Below the pieces are notes generated by a model, which did not search any database, was not told the origin of the DNA, and was given only the letters and a program-made list of their open reading frames with translations. Both the position numbers and the translations under genes were made by a program. From Rhabdobacter roseus (GTDB lineage: Bacteria; Bacteroidota; Bacteroidia; Cytophagales; Spirosomataceae), in assembly GCF_014202275.1 (NCBI RefSeq), contig NZ_JACHGF010000011.1:62001-126000 (forward strand): a stretch of DNA of 64,000 bases, in the 5' to 3' direction. Each line of letters starts with the position of its first letter. Position 1 is the stretch's first letter. Below are positions 16,245-25,492 of the stretch, in pieces.

Positions 16245-18005
16245 ATGGAATTAAAAGAAAAGCAACTGGTCACCCGCCAGGCGGAGCCCCTGGCCGACTT
16301 GTCCCATCAGCCCGAGATTCTGAACGGATCGCACGCCCTGATTCGCTCCCTGATTGCCGAGGGCGTAGAAACCATCTTCGGGTATCCGGGTGGTGCCATC
16401 ATGCCCGTCTATGACGCTATTTATGACTATCAAGATCAAATCAATCACATCCTGGTCCGCCACGAACAGGGCGCCGGGCACGCCGCCGAAGGCTACGCCC
16501 GCCTGTCGGGCAAAGTAGGCGTGTGCCTGGTGACGTCCGGTCCGGGCGCTACCAACCTCGTAACCGCCGTTGCCGACGCCATCATTGACTCAACGCCCCT
16601 GGTGTGTGTCATTGGGCAGGTTGCCAAGCACTTGCTGGGAACCGACGCCTTTCAGGAAACCGACGTGATTGGTGTGACTATGCCCATCACCAAGTGGAAC
16701 TATCAGATTACCTCTGCCGACGAAGTACCGGAAATCATGGCGAAGGCCTTTTACATTGCCAAAAGTGGACGCCCCGGCCCGGTATTGATTGATATTACCA
16801 AAAATGCCCAGCAGGAGCTCATGTCCCGGCCTTTTTCGTATACCTACTGTGAAAAATTGGTCAGCTACCACCCTCGCTTATCGCCCAAAGCCGATCAGGT
16901 AGAAAAGGCCGCCAAGCTCATCAATGAGGCCAAGCGACCCTTTCTGATGTTTGGCCACGGCGTGCAACTGGCCGGTGCCGAAAAAGAACTACTGGAGCTG
17001 GTGGAAAAAACGGGCATTCCCTGTGCTTCTACCCTCTTGGGTCTGTCATCCGTACCCGTAGATCACCCGCTTTACGCCGGCTGGTTGGGTATGCACGGCA
17101 ACTACGGCACCAACATCCTGACCAACCAGTGCGACGTGCTCATCGGCGTGGGCTTGCGCTTCGACGACCGGGTGACGGGTGACGCGAGCCGTTACGCCAA
17201 GCAGGCCAAAATTATTCATATAGAAATAGATCCGGCCGAAATCGACAAAGTAGTAAAAGCCGAAGCACCCGTAGTAGGTGATGCCAAGCAGGCGCTGCAA
17301 ATGCTCCTGCCTCTGGTAAAACCCAACGACCACAGCGTCTGGCGGAATGAGTTCCGAAAATACGACGCCATGGAGGACGAGCAAATTACGCAGCCCGAGC
17401 TCGCGCCTACGACCGAGAAAATAAAAATGGCTGAGGTAGTCCGGATGCTTTCGGACAAAACCAAAGGCGAGGCGGTTATTGTGGCCGACGTAGGCCAGCA
17501 CCAGATGGTGGCAGCACGCTACTACCAGTTCAAACGAAGCAACTCCTTCATTACCTCCGGCGGGCTAGGTACCATGGGCTACGCGCTTCCGGCAGCCTTT
17601 GGAGCCAAAGTGGGCGACCCTTCGCGCGAGGTCGTCGCCATCATTGGAGATGGTTGTTTTCAAATGACGATTCAGGAGCTAGGTACCATTGCGCAGAGTG
17701 GCCTGCCGGTAAAAGCGATCATCCTGAACAACAATTACCTTGGGATGGTGCGCCAATGGCAGCAGCTCTTCTTCGAAAAGCGGTACTCTTTTGTCGAATT
17801 GCAGAATCCGGATTTCATTACCATCGCCAAAGGATTCGGTATCGCCGGCCATACCTGTTCCCAGCGCGAAAGCCTCAGCGAATCACTGGACCAGCTCCTG
17901 CAATCCGATAAACCTTACCTGCTGGAGGTACTTGTTGAAAAAGAAGAAAACGTATTCCCTATGGTACCTTCGGGAGCCTGTGTCTCGGACATACGCCTCT
18001 GTTAA
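16245..18005 (+). CDS. ilvB: acetolactate synthase large (catalytic) subunit
   Basis: ThDP-dependent enzyme condensing pyruvate with pyruvate or 2-oxobutyrate. 586 residues. The catalytic glutamate lies in HILVRHEQGAGHAAEGYARLSG, the FAD/central domain includes GLGLRFDDR-type sequence (IGVGLRFDDRVTGD), and the ThDP/Mg motif is IIGDGCFQMTIQELGTIAQ followed by ILNNNYLGMVRQWQ. The N-terminal extension of about 25 residues before the first helix is unremarkable. Lies 41 nt after ilvD and 51 nt before ilvN, in the attenuated ilv operon. Confidence 0.97.
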   Translation: MELKEKQLVTRQAEPLADLSHQPEILNGSHALIRSLIAEGVETIFGYPGGAIMPVYDAIYDYQDQINHILVRHEQGAGHAAEGYARLSGKVGVCLVTSGPGATNLVTAVADAIIDSTPLVCVIGQVAKHLLGTDAFQETDVIGVTMPITKWNYQITSADEVPEIMAKAFYIAKSGRPGPVLIDITKNAQQELMSRPFSYTYCEKLVSYHPRLSPKADQVEKAAKLINEAKRPFLMFGHGVQLAGAEKELLELVEKTGIPCASTLLGLSSVPVDHPLYAGWLGMHGNYGTNILTNQCDVLIGVGLRFDDRVTGDASRYAKQAKIIHIEIDPAEIDKVVKAEAPVVGDAKQALQMLLPLVKPNDHSVWRNEFRKYDAMEDEQITQPELAPTTEKIKMAEVVRMLSDKTKGEAVIVADVGQHQMVAARYYQFKRSNSFITSGGLGTMGYALPAAFGAKVGDPSREVVAIIGDGCFQMTIQELGTIAQSGLPVKAIILNNNYLGMVRQWQQLFFEKRYSFVELQNPDFITIAKGFGIAGHTCSQRESLSESLDQLLQSDKPYLLEVLVEKEENVFPMVPSGACVSDIRLC

Positions 18006-18056
18006 GAGCGCCAGGTACCTGACTAACCTTTTTAAAGTAGACGACCCATCAAAGCC

Positions 18057-18590
18057 ATGACTACTTACACCATCTGTGTCTTTACTGAAAATACCATCGG
18101 TATCCTGAATAAGATCACCATTTTATTCACCCGCCGCCGCATCAATATCGAAAGCCTCACCGTCTCCGAAACCGAACGAAAAGGCGTTTCCCGTTTTACG
18201 ATTGTCATTCATCATGACTCCCGCGAAGCCGTGGAAAAGCTGGTTCGGCAGATCCGAAAGGTCGTAGAGGTACTGGCGGTATTTGGGTACTTGTGTGACG
18301 AAATCGTGTACAACGAAATCGCTCTGTTCAAGATTGCCACGCCGCTGGGCTCCAAAGCGCTGGACATTGAAATCATCAACAAGGTACATAAGGCGTGGGT
18401 TGTGTACTGGCACCTGGACTACGTGGCCATTCAGAAAACGGGTACCGAAGAAGAAATTTTTCAGTTCTTTGACTACATCAAGCCCCACGGTATCCTAGAG
18501 TTTGTACGGTCGGGCCGGGTGGCCGTCAGCAAATCTCCCCATAGCCTCGTGGACTACCTGCCCGAAGCCGAATGGGAGTATTATTTGTAG
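18057..18590 (+). CDS. ilvN: acetolactate synthase small (regulatory) subunit
   Basis: Activates the catalytic subunit and confers valine feedback. 177 residues, typical of the longer bacterial IlvH/IlvN form. The N-terminal ACT domain is clear: YTICVFTENTIGILNKITILFTRRRINIESLTVSETE, then FTIVIHHDSREAVEKLVRQIRKVVEVLAVF. The second half (about 85-177) is the C-terminal domain contacting IlvB. Last gene of the attenuated ilvDBN group before the two non-ilv genes. Confidence 0.95.
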   Translation: MTTYTICVFTENTIGILNKITILFTRRRINIESLTVSETERKGVSRFTIVIHHDSREAVEKLVRQIRKVVEVLAVFGYLCDEIVYNEIALFKIATPLGSKALDIEIINKVHKAWVVYWHLDYVAIQKTGTEEEIFQFFDYIKPHGILEFVRSGRVAVSKSPHSLVDYLPEAEWEYYL

Positions 18591-18674
18591 AGAGGAATTG
18601 AACAAGATAGGTACTTTATATACATAAACGGCCGGGTTGTAAACCGACCTTTGACTAAGATAATTGCTCGGCTT

Positions 18675-18707
18675 TTTGCTAGTAAAGCATTTATAGCTGT
18701 ACTTTCG
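18675..18707 (+). promoter_or_regulatory. candidate promoter for the membrane protein/methyltransferase pair
   Basis: TTTG (18675-18678), 21-nt spacer, TACTTTCG (18700-18707; one mismatch to TAnnTTTG). It would let this pair be transcribed apart from ilvDBN. Confidence 0.4.
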
Positions 18708-18735
18708 GGCCATTTTCACCAACTCTCGCTTCCGT

Positions 18736-19878
18736 ATGCAACGTACCCAAACCCTAACGACTCCTTTTCATTGGCTTGAAAAAAGGTTAGCGGTCTTTTT
18801 GGATAGTGCGTTTTGGCGGGTAAAACTTATTGGTCTGGCCCTGGCCTTTTCGGCGGGTAGTTTGTTTTTGTTTAATTCAATTCTCATTGAGCGGGGGCTT
18901 TTGAACTTATACTACGAAATGCGCCATCCGGGATCCATAGGCGGGCTTTTCTGGGACGACATCATCGAGCAGGGTCAGGACCCCTTTACGCAAAAGAACT
19001 ACGAGCCCGGTACCCACGAAGCCAACCAAACCTTCCGGATCACCATTCCCCTGATTGCGCGATTTCTGCACCTCAACGTAGCCACGTTATACCTGCTGCA
19101 TCTGGTGCTGGGGATTCCTTTCCTGCTGGTACTTACCGGAATCGTTGAAAAAATACTTCGGAATAAAATTCATACTTTCTATTTTCTAACGGGGTTTACC
19201 GCCATCTACGCGGGTTCTTGTTTTTATATCAACTACCTGGGGCACGCCGATATTTTTCCCTTTCTCTTTATGCTGCTCATGCTACGGTTTCGGCATCCGG
19301 CAGCCATTCTCTTGTTTTCCCAGCTGGCCTTCTGGTGCGACGAAAGGGCTTTGATCAATTCCTCTTTCATTGGCCTTTGGTACCTTTGGCCCGTCTTAAC
19401 CGATTGGGAGGCTCATCGAAAACTGGTGCTAAGGCGAAGTGTTGTACTTCCGGTTGCGGCGCTGGTGGCTAGCGGGGTCTTGTATCTTCTCATCCGTACC
19501 TGGATGGAACATTCCCTGGGGCTTTTCATTGGCCATGACTCCGAGCTTTCGAAGAAAACGTTTTTCTGGAGCCTAAGTATCTTTGGGGACAAAATCACCC
19601 GGGGCTACGAGGGAATGTGGTTGATCATTTTGGGTGCCTTTGTGTTATTAATTTTAGTGCGCCGGTGGTGGACTTTCGTCTTATTAGCGGGCGCCTGGCT
19701 CCTCAATCTCATCGTCGCCATTCTGGTAGCCGACGGCACCCGCGCTCTTTCTTTTGGCTTCATAGGTTTATTGCTTTGCTTGTGTATCATGGCGGAGCAT
19801 TTACCACCGAAGCAAATCAAGTATGTATTGATAGTAAGTACCCTTTTTTCATTAATGCTACCCCTTTCTTTTCCCTAA
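18736..19878 (+). CDS. polytopic membrane protein of unknown function
   Basis: 380 residues with roughly nine or ten hydrophobic helices (from about residue 30 to the C-terminus) and an N-terminal soluble stretch. The loop after the first helix contains WDDIIEQGQDPFTQKNYEPG and HEANQTFRITIPL, and a central segment reads FWCDERALINSS. Acidic residues in the first large loop are a feature of GT-C glycosyltransferases, but I cannot confirm that fold and the gene is best called unknown. It sits between ilvN and ilvC together with a methyltransferase, in the same direction, 145 nt after ilvN and with a possible promoter of its own. Confidence 0.7.
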   Translation: MQRTQTLTTPFHWLEKRLAVFLDSAFWRVKLIGLALAFSAGSLFLFNSILIERGLLNLYYEMRHPGSIGGLFWDDIIEQGQDPFTQKNYEPGTHEANQTFRITIPLIARFLHLNVATLYLLHLVLGIPFLLVLTGIVEKILRNKIHTFYFLTGFTAIYAGSCFYINYLGHADIFPFLFMLLMLRFRHPAAILLFSQLAFWCDERALINSSFIGLWYLWPVLTDWEAHRKLVLRRSVVLPVAALVASGVLYLLIRTWMEHSLGLFIGHDSELSKKTFFWSLSIFGDKITRGYEGMWLIILGAFVLLILVRRWWTFVLLAGAWLLNLIVAILVADGTRALSFGFIGLLLCLCIMAEHLPPKQIKYVLIVSTLFSLMLPLSFP

Positions 19879-19889
19879 AAAGTAACATT

Positions 19890-20666
19890 ATGAATCAGTC
19901 GTATTATAAAGAATACTATCAGTTGGAGCGTAAACATTGGTGGTTTATCGTTAGGAATAAGATCATAATGGATCATCTAAGAGACAAACTTCCCAAGCAA
20001 CCACTCCGCATCCTAAATGTAGGCGTCGCCACGGGCCATACCTCCGAATTGCTGCGCGAATTTGGTAGCGTTGAATCCATCGAATACGATGAGGAGTGCT
20101 ACGCATTTACGAAAAAAAATGTACTTCCTGACCTCATTCAGGGTTCTATTCTTGAGCTGCCTTCACCCGATCAGGTTTACGATCTGGTTTGTGCTTTTGA
20201 CGTGATTGAACACGTCGAAGAGCATCAGAAGGCCGTTGAAGAAATGAAACGGGTCTGCCGCCCCGACGGGCTGGTGTGCGTGACGGTACCTGCTTTTAAT
20301 TTCCTCTGGAACCAGCACGACGACGTGAATCATCACATAAGACGCTATACAAAGTCGCTACTCACCAGCTTATTCAGGAAGCGAGGCCAAATCCTTTTTA
20401 GCAGCTATTTTAATTTCTGGTTATTTTTTCCCATTGCTGCTTTTCGTGTACTATCTAAAATCCTGCCTTTTCACCAGCGTAGCGTCGAGGAAGCCGGCTC
20501 TGATTTTACAGTTATGAGCGGATCGGTATTCCAAAAACTATTTTATGGGATTTTTTATTCTGAAACGGTCCTCCTAAAACGGGGTATTCGACTTCCCGTG
20601 GGAGTTTCTTTACTGCTCAGTTGGAAAAAAAATAACGCGTTATCCCCTGTTTCCATTTCAAAATAA
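19890..20666 (+). CDS. class I SAM-dependent methyltransferase
   Basis: 258 residues starting at ATG 19890 (MNQSYYKEYYQLERKHWWF); the longer upstream open frame is out-of-family sequence overlapping the membrane gene. The SAM-binding motif I is ILNVGVATGHTSELL with motif II IEYDEECY, and the post-motif region is VYDLVCAFDVIEHVEEHQKAVEEMKRVCRPDGLVCVTVP. The sequence HWWFIVRNKII and NHHIRRYTKSLLTSLF are typical of methyltransferases found in polysaccharide or lipid loci. It lies 11 nt after the polytopic membrane gene, so the two probably work together on a membrane-linked substrate; this is inference. It has no link to branched-chain synthesis. Confidence 0.85.
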   Translation: MNQSYYKEYYQLERKHWWFIVRNKIIMDHLRDKLPKQPLRILNVGVATGHTSELLREFGSVESIEYDEECYAFTKKNVLPDLIQGSILELPSPDQVYDLVCAFDVIEHVEEHQKAVEEMKRVCRPDGLVCVTVPAFNFLWNQHDDVNHHIRRYTKSLLTSLFRKRGQILFSSYFNFWLFFPIAAFRVLSKILPFHQRSVEEAGSDFTVMSGSVFQKLFYGIFYSETVLLKRGIRLPVGVSLLLSWKKNNALSPVSISK

Positions 20667-20739
20667 ATATAAATAAATCCGATTGAGCTCCTTAGGCTCC
20701 GTCACTCTTTTTAAACCAAAAACAAAAAATCGTTTATCA

Positions 20740-21786
20740 ATGGCAAAGTTAAATTTCGGCGGTGTTGAAGAAGAAGTAGTAACCCGCGAAGAATTCCCTC
20801 TCGAAAAAGCCCGTGAAGTACTTGGTAGTGAAACCATCGCCGTCATTGGCTACGGTGTACAAGGCCCCGGCCAAAGCCTGAACATGCGCGACAATGGCTT
20901 CAACGTGATCGTGGGCCAGCGCCAAGGTGGTAAGTCTTGGGACAAAGCCGTAGCCGACGGCTGGGTACCTGGCGAAACCCTGTTTGAGATCGAGGAGGCC
21001 CTGGAGAAGGGTACTATCATCTGCTACCTGCTTTCAGACGCCGCCCAGATCGAGCTGTGGCCTACGGTACAGAAGTACCTAACGGCCGGTAAGTCATTGT
21101 ACTTCTCACACGGCTTTGGCATCACCTACAAAGACCAAACGGGCATCGTTCCTCCGGCCGACGTGGACGTGTTTCTGGTAGCTCCCAAGGGCTCAGGTAC
21201 CTCCCTGCGCCGCTTGTTCGTGGAAGGCAAAGGCCTCAATTCTTCGTTTGCGGTGTTTCAGGACGCCACCGGCAATGCCCGTACCAAGTGCATCGCCATG
21301 GGCATTGGCGTAGGCTCCGGATACCTTTTCGAAACGGATTTTTACCGGGAAGTAACCTCTGACCTCACGGGCGAGCGGGGTACTTTGATGGGGGCCATCC
21401 AGGGAATCTTTGCGGCCCAGTACGAGGTACTTCGTTCCAATGGCCACTCGCCTTCGGAAGCCTTCAACGAAACCGTAGAAGAGCTCACGCAGTCGCTAAT
21501 GCCGCTCGTGGCCGAAAACGGCATGGACTGGATGTACGCCAACTGCTCCACAACCGCCCAGCGCGGCGCGTTGGACTGGTGGAAGCCCTTCCGCGACGCT
21601 ACCAAGCCCGTATTCGAGCAGCTTTACAATTCCGTAAAATCCGGTGAGCAAGCCAAAATTTCTATTACGCGTAACTCCCAGTCGGACTACCGCGTGAAGC
21701 TGGAAGAAGAACTGGCCGAGCTCCGCGAGTCCGAAATGTGGAAAGCGGGCGCTACGGTACGTTCACTACGCCCAGAAAACAGCTAA
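20740..21786 (+). CDS. ilvC: ketol-acid reductoisomerase
   Basis: Second common step of Val/Ile synthesis: Mg- and NADPH-dependent isomeroreduction of acetohydroxy acids. 348 residues from ATG 20740 (MAKLNFGGVEEEV); the upstream in-frame start adds a non-homologous tail. The nucleotide site is IAVIGYGVQGPGQSLNMRDNG, and the metal-binding catalytic domain shows ETDFYREVTSDLTGERGTLMG and later ENGMDWMYANCSTTAQRGALDW. Separated from ilvN by the two unrelated genes, and followed by an intrinsic terminator. Confidence 0.96.
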   Translation: MAKLNFGGVEEEVVTREEFPLEKAREVLGSETIAVIGYGVQGPGQSLNMRDNGFNVIVGQRQGGKSWDKAVADGWVPGETLFEIEEALEKGTIICYLLSDAAQIELWPTVQKYLTAGKSLYFSHGFGITYKDQTGIVPPADVDVFLVAPKGSGTSLRRLFVEGKGLNSSFAVFQDATGNARTKCIAMGIGVGSGYLFETDFYREVTSDLTGERGTLMGAIQGIFAAQYEVLRSNGHSPSEAFNETVEELTQSLMPLVAENGMDWMYANCSTTAQRGALDWWKPFRDATKPVFEQLYNSVKSGEQAKISITRNSQSDYRVKLEEELAELRESEMWKAGATVRSLRPENS

Positions 21787-21847
21787 TTTTCGAGGCGAAG
21801 GTACTTTGGGTGCTGGCCTGTTTCTGGCACCAGGTACCTGCGCTACC

Positions 21848-21881
21848 AAAACCCGCGGGCTTCGATCCTGCGGGTTTTTTT
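21848..21881 (+). terminator. intrinsic terminator after ilvC
   Basis: AAAACCCGC (21848-21856) pairs with GCGGGTTTT (21870-21878) around a 13-nt loop, followed by further T residues. It ends the ilvC transcript before ilvA. Confidence 0.8.
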
Positions 21882-21933
21882 GTGCGAAATTCGTACATTC
21901 GTCCGCTACATTGAGTCCAGATCTCCGTTTTTT

Positions 21934-23205
21934 ATGAAAAATAGTAGGCCCGAATCCGAGCTGGTTTTTCCTAACCTCGATAACATATTCCTGGCCGCCG
22001 AGCGGCTGCGCGGCATAGCGGCCCACACGCCGCTCATGCAAAATCTACATTTGTCGGAGCAGTACGAAGCCAACATCTACCTCAAGCGCGAAGATTTACA
22101 GATCGTCCGTTCTTACAAGATCCGGGGTGCCTACAACAAAATGGCAAGCCTGTCAGCCGAGGCCCTGGCCAAGGGGGTAGTTTGTGCTAGCGCGGGAAAC
22201 CACGCCCAGGGCGTAGCCTACGCCTGCCGGAAAATGGGCGTAAAAGGAGCCATCTTTATGCCTACTACAACCCCGGCCCAAAAGATCAAGCAGGTAGGCA
22301 TGTTTGGGAAAGAATGGGTGGATATTCAACTCGTGGGCGATACCTACGACGACGCCTACCATGCCGCTCTGCAGTACCAAACTACCCACGACGCCACCTT
22401 TGTGCATCCCTTCGACGACCTACAGGTGATGGAGGGGCAGGGTACCGTGGGGCTGGAGATTTTCAAAGACGCCGATTTCAAGATCGACTACCTGCTCATG
22501 GCCATCGGTGGTGGCGGGCTGGCGTCCGGCGTTTCGGTGGTTTTCAAGCAGCTTTCGCCCAAAACCAAGCTCATCGGCGTGGAGCCGCTCGGCTCGCCTA
22601 CCATGCAGCGAGCCATCGAAGAGGGGCAGGTACTTACGCTGGACCACATCGACAAATTCGTGGACGGGGCTGCCGTACGCCGGGCGGGCGACATTACCTT
22701 TGAGGTGTGTAAGCAAAATCTGGATCGCATCCTGCTCATCCCGGAGGGCAAAGTCTGCTCGACCATCCTGCAACTTTACAACGAAGAGGCCATCGTGGCT
22801 GAGCCCGCCGGGGCGCTCTCGGTAGCGGCGCTGGATTTTATCCGGGACGAAATCAAAGGCAAAAACGTGGTACTGCTCATTGGTGGGGGCAACAACGACA
22901 TCACCCGCACCGAAGAAATCAAGGAGCGCTCGCTGCTCTACGAAGGGCTCAAGCACTACTTCATGGTCCGTTTCCCGCAGCGCTCGGGGGCTTTTCGTGA
23001 ATTTCTGGACGTGCTGGGCCCTGACGTTGATATTTCGCGCTTCGAGTACGTTAAGAAAACCAACCGCGAGCAGGGCCCGGCGTTGGTGGGCATCGAGCTC
23101 AAAAAACGCGAAGACTTCGAGCCGCTCCTCCAGCGGCTCGACGAAGGCCGCATCACCTACGAGTACCTCAACAACCAACCCGATTTGTTTCAATTTATGG
23201 TATAA
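21934..23205 (+). CDS. ilvA: threonine dehydratase (biosynthetic), with C-terminal regulatory domain
   Basis: Deaminates threonine to 2-oxobutyrate, entry to isoleucine. Start chosen at ATG 21934 because the upstream in-frame start lies in the terminator hairpin; this gives 423 residues. The PLP lysine is in VRSYKIRGAYNKM (K62), the phosphate-binding glycine loop in AIGGGGLASGV, and VLLIGGGNND follows. Residues about 335-423 (YFMVRFPQRSGAFREFLDVLG onward, with PALVGIELKKREDFEPLL) form one ACT-like regulatory domain, so isoleucine feedback is likely. A citramalate-synthase-like gene downstream may supply 2-oxobutyrate by a second route. Confidence 0.95.
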   Translation: MKNSRPESELVFPNLDNIFLAAERLRGIAAHTPLMQNLHLSEQYEANIYLKREDLQIVRSYKIRGAYNKMASLSAEALAKGVVCASAGNHAQGVAYACRKMGVKGAIFMPTTTPAQKIKQVGMFGKEWVDIQLVGDTYDDAYHAALQYQTTHDATFVHPFDDLQVMEGQGTVGLEIFKDADFKIDYLLMAIGGGGLASGVSVVFKQLSPKTKLIGVEPLGSPTMQRAIEEGQVLTLDHIDKFVDGAAVRRAGDITFEVCKQNLDRILLIPEGKVCSTILQLYNEEAIVAEPAGALSVAALDFIRDEIKGKNVVLLIGGGNNDITRTEEIKERSLLYEGLKHYFMVRFPQRSGAFREFLDVLGPDVDISRFEYVKKTNREQGPALVGIELKKREDFEPLLQRLDEGRITYEYLNNQPDLFQFMV

Positions 23206-23264
23206 ATCTTCGGCTTTTGTCTTTACCGGATAAAGACGCAACGACTATACACCTCCTCCACGTT

Positions 23265-24377
23265 ATGCTTACCTATTCACGCCAAAGCCTTAGGGCTGTC
23301 CTTATTCTATTTCTTGCTTGTCTGTTTTCTCCTTCTGCCTTCGGGCAGGGCAAGTACCTTGAGGGGTACCTGATTACCCATCAAAAAGACACCATTCGTG
23401 GCTTTGTTAAATTTGATGACTGGGAGAAGAGCCCCCGGGAGGTTACGTTTAAAGAAACCCTGGCTCAAGCTCCGCAGGTACTTGACATTAGCAAAGTGGC
23501 TTCTTTTTTCGTAACCTCGGTCAACGAAAAGTACGTCAGCAAAAAGATTGGTCTCACCCACATCAGCGACATGCGGGTGTATACGTCCATACCGCAAGTA
23601 CATACCACCGACTCCACGGCGCTTTACCTACAGCTGCTACTGGATGGCCCGCAGGCGAAACTCTATAAATGGGGAGACGAGCAGGGCCAGAAGCGCTTTT
23701 TTGTGGAGAAAGCAGGTACTCTTCAGGAGCTGTATAACTACCAATACCAGCGCGAAGTAAAGGGGCAAATCTACATGGCTACCCTGGACGCGTATAAAAA
23801 GCAGCTCCAGAATTTGTGCTCTGACGCTCCCGCTTTTAAAGCCGCCGTTCCGGCCTATAAAGAAGGCGCGCTGAAAGCATATTTGCAGAAATACAATGGT
23901 TTTTTTTCCAGCGAACTGATTGCTTATCAATCAGACAAACCTAAAACGACCTTTGATGTAGGATTTAATGCAGGCCTGGAACAGTTCATAGCCGATGCCC
24001 GAACCCAGCGGGCTTCTTTTGGTATAGCCGCCCGCTGGAACCTACCCCGACAACACCGAAACCGCTTTTTAAAAACGACCTTTAACTTCACCCCCAACAT
24101 ACCGTTAGAAGGTACCTTTAAGCCTGGCATTGCGCTGGATATAGGCTTTGGCAGCTACTTTGGCTCGGGAAATGTCAGGCCCTTTTTGAGCTTGCATACG
24201 GGCGTGTCTAACCACCATTCTCCAGCCTATTTCTCCGGCGGGCTGAGCTGGAACCGGAAGCTGGATGTGGAGGTAGGCCATTGGGGCGATTTTACGTCGA
24301 TGTTCCGCAAAACCCATTTTTTCACTCCGCCCCGTATTGGTTTACATTACTATATAAGTACCAAACGTTCTCGTTAA
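23265..24377 (+). CDS. secreted or outer-membrane protein of unknown function
   Basis: 370 residues from ATG 23265, which begins a clear signal peptide (RAVLILFLACLFSPSAFGQG). The mature N-terminus, GYLITHQKDTIRGFVKFDDWEKSPREVTFK, is a motif I associate with many uncharacterised Bacteroidota exported proteins. The C-terminal third is rich in alternating aromatic/Gly strands (FGIAARWNL, FNFTPNIPLEGTFKPGIALDIGFGSYFGSG, FSGGLSWNRKLDVEVG) and ends with an aromatic-containing strand (RIGLHYYISTKR), fitting a small beta-barrel. Function unknown. It lies 59 nt after ilvA in the same direction. Confidence 0.75.
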   Translation: MLTYSRQSLRAVLILFLACLFSPSAFGQGKYLEGYLITHQKDTIRGFVKFDDWEKSPREVTFKETLAQAPQVLDISKVASFFVTSVNEKYVSKKIGLTHISDMRVYTSIPQVHTTDSTALYLQLLLDGPQAKLYKWGDEQGQKRFFVEKAGTLQELYNYQYQREVKGQIYMATLDAYKKQLQNLCSDAPAFKAAVPAYKEGALKAYLQKYNGFFSSELIAYQSDKPKTTFDVGFNAGLEQFIADARTQRASFGIAARWNLPRQHRNRFLKTTFNFTPNIPLEGTFKPGIALDIGFGSYFGSGNVRPFLSLHTGVSNHHSPAYFSGGLSWNRKLDVEVGHWGDFTSMFRKTHFFTPPRIGLHYYISTKRSR

Positions 24378-24399
24378 GTACCTTTCGACTGGCTTATCC

Positions 24400-25254
24400 G
24401 TGTTACGCGTACCTTCCGACATCAGCGCCCAGGAATTTGAATCGCTCAAGATTCAGGACATGACCTTCGTGGCCTACCGCAACGAGGTGTACCCCTCGCG
24501 CTACGAGGTATTTTTTGAAGAGCATGCGGTGATTGTGGTGCTGGAAGGCGAGAAAAAATTCAGCAGTCCCACGCAGGAAGTACGGGTCGAGAAGGGTGAT
24601 ATTCTGTTTATTCAACGGGGCTTTTACCTCATGTCGGAGTCGATTCATGAGGCCTACAAAAGCCTGGTTTTTTTCTTCGACGAAAAGCTTCTTAAGGAGT
24701 TTGTGGGCCTGCACACGGCGCTTTTTGAAGGCGAACAGAAAATGCCTTCGCCGCGCTCGCCCATTCTGCTCCTGAAAGCGACGGATACCTTCTCGCAGTT
24801 TGTGAGCTCGGTATTTCCCTACTTTCGCTCGGCTACGCCGCTCAAGAACCACTTTCTGCGCCTCAAATTTCAGGAGCTCCTGCTGCATCTGCTCGAGATC
24901 GATGCCTCCGGCCGGTTGCAGTCGATCCTGCTGAGCCTGCACCAGGGCCAGAAGGCCGACCTGGCTTTCCTGATGAACAGCTACTACCTCAAGCCCCTTA
25001 CCCTGAACGAACTCGCGCGACTTTCGGGGCGCAGCCTTTCCGCCTTTAAACGTGATTTTCAACAAGAACTACGTACCTCTCCGGCCCTTTGGATCAAAAA
25101 CAAACGCCTTGAGTACGCCGATTTTTTGCTGCGGACTTCTCCCAAAAACGTCACCGAAATAAGTACTGAAATTGGCTACGAGAGCGTGTCTCACTTTATT
25201 AAATCGTATAAAGAGAAGTACGGGCATACGCCCAAGCAACCGCTAAGTACCTAG
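24400..25254 (+). CDS. AraC-family transcriptional regulator
   Basis: 284 residues from a GTG at 24400; an ATG at 24460 is an alternative start, so the exact N-terminus is uncertain. The N-terminal half (FFEEHAVIVVLEGEKKFSSPTQEVRVEKGDILFIQRG) is a cupin-like ligand domain, and the C-terminal 100 residues contain two helix-turn-helix units (LNELARLSGRSLSAFKRDFQQELRTSPALWI and VTEISTEIGYESVSHFIKSYKEKYGHTPKQ). It lies between the ilv and leu groups and could regulate leuC onward or the exported-protein gene upstream; no ligand can be inferred. Confidence 0.9.
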   Translation: MLRVPSDISAQEFESLKIQDMTFVAYRNEVYPSRYEVFFEEHAVIVVLEGEKKFSSPTQEVRVEKGDILFIQRGFYLMSESIHEAYKSLVFFFDEKLLKEFVGLHTALFEGEQKMPSPRSPILLLKATDTFSQFVSSVFPYFRSATPLKNHFLRLKFQELLLHLLEIDASGRLQSILLSLHQGQKADLAFLMNSYYLKPLTLNELARLSGRSLSAFKRDFQQELRTSPALWIKNKRLEYADFLLRTSPKNVTEISTEIGYESVSHFIKSYKEKYGHTPKQPLST

Positions 25255-25492
25255 CCGACAAGGTACTTTCTTCATTAAAGTACCTCAAAAATAAAGTTTT
25301 AAGATCAAAAGTACCTGTTGGACCAAAAACACTATTTTTTGGGCGTTTCGCGTTACCCGGCTTTGTACTATTCTATGGTACTTTGTTGCTCACTTTTGGT
25401 AACTGCCAGAGCCAGGCTAGTAGCCGCTTCGCCAGCCAGGTACCTGAGCCAAAACGTGTTGTTTTGATTTTGAAACATTTACCCAAAAATAC
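25255..25492. other. octamer-rich gap between the AraC gene and leuC
   Basis: 238 bp dense in the iterated motif: AAGTACCT or AGGTACTT copies at about 25261, 25278 and 25309, with a fourth in the end of the AraC gene at about 25245, plus variants near 25376 and 25438. The copies at 25261-25269 and 25277-25285 form a 9-bp perfect hairpin (AGGTACTTT / AAAGTACCT). No leader peptide was found before leuC. Confidence 0.55.
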
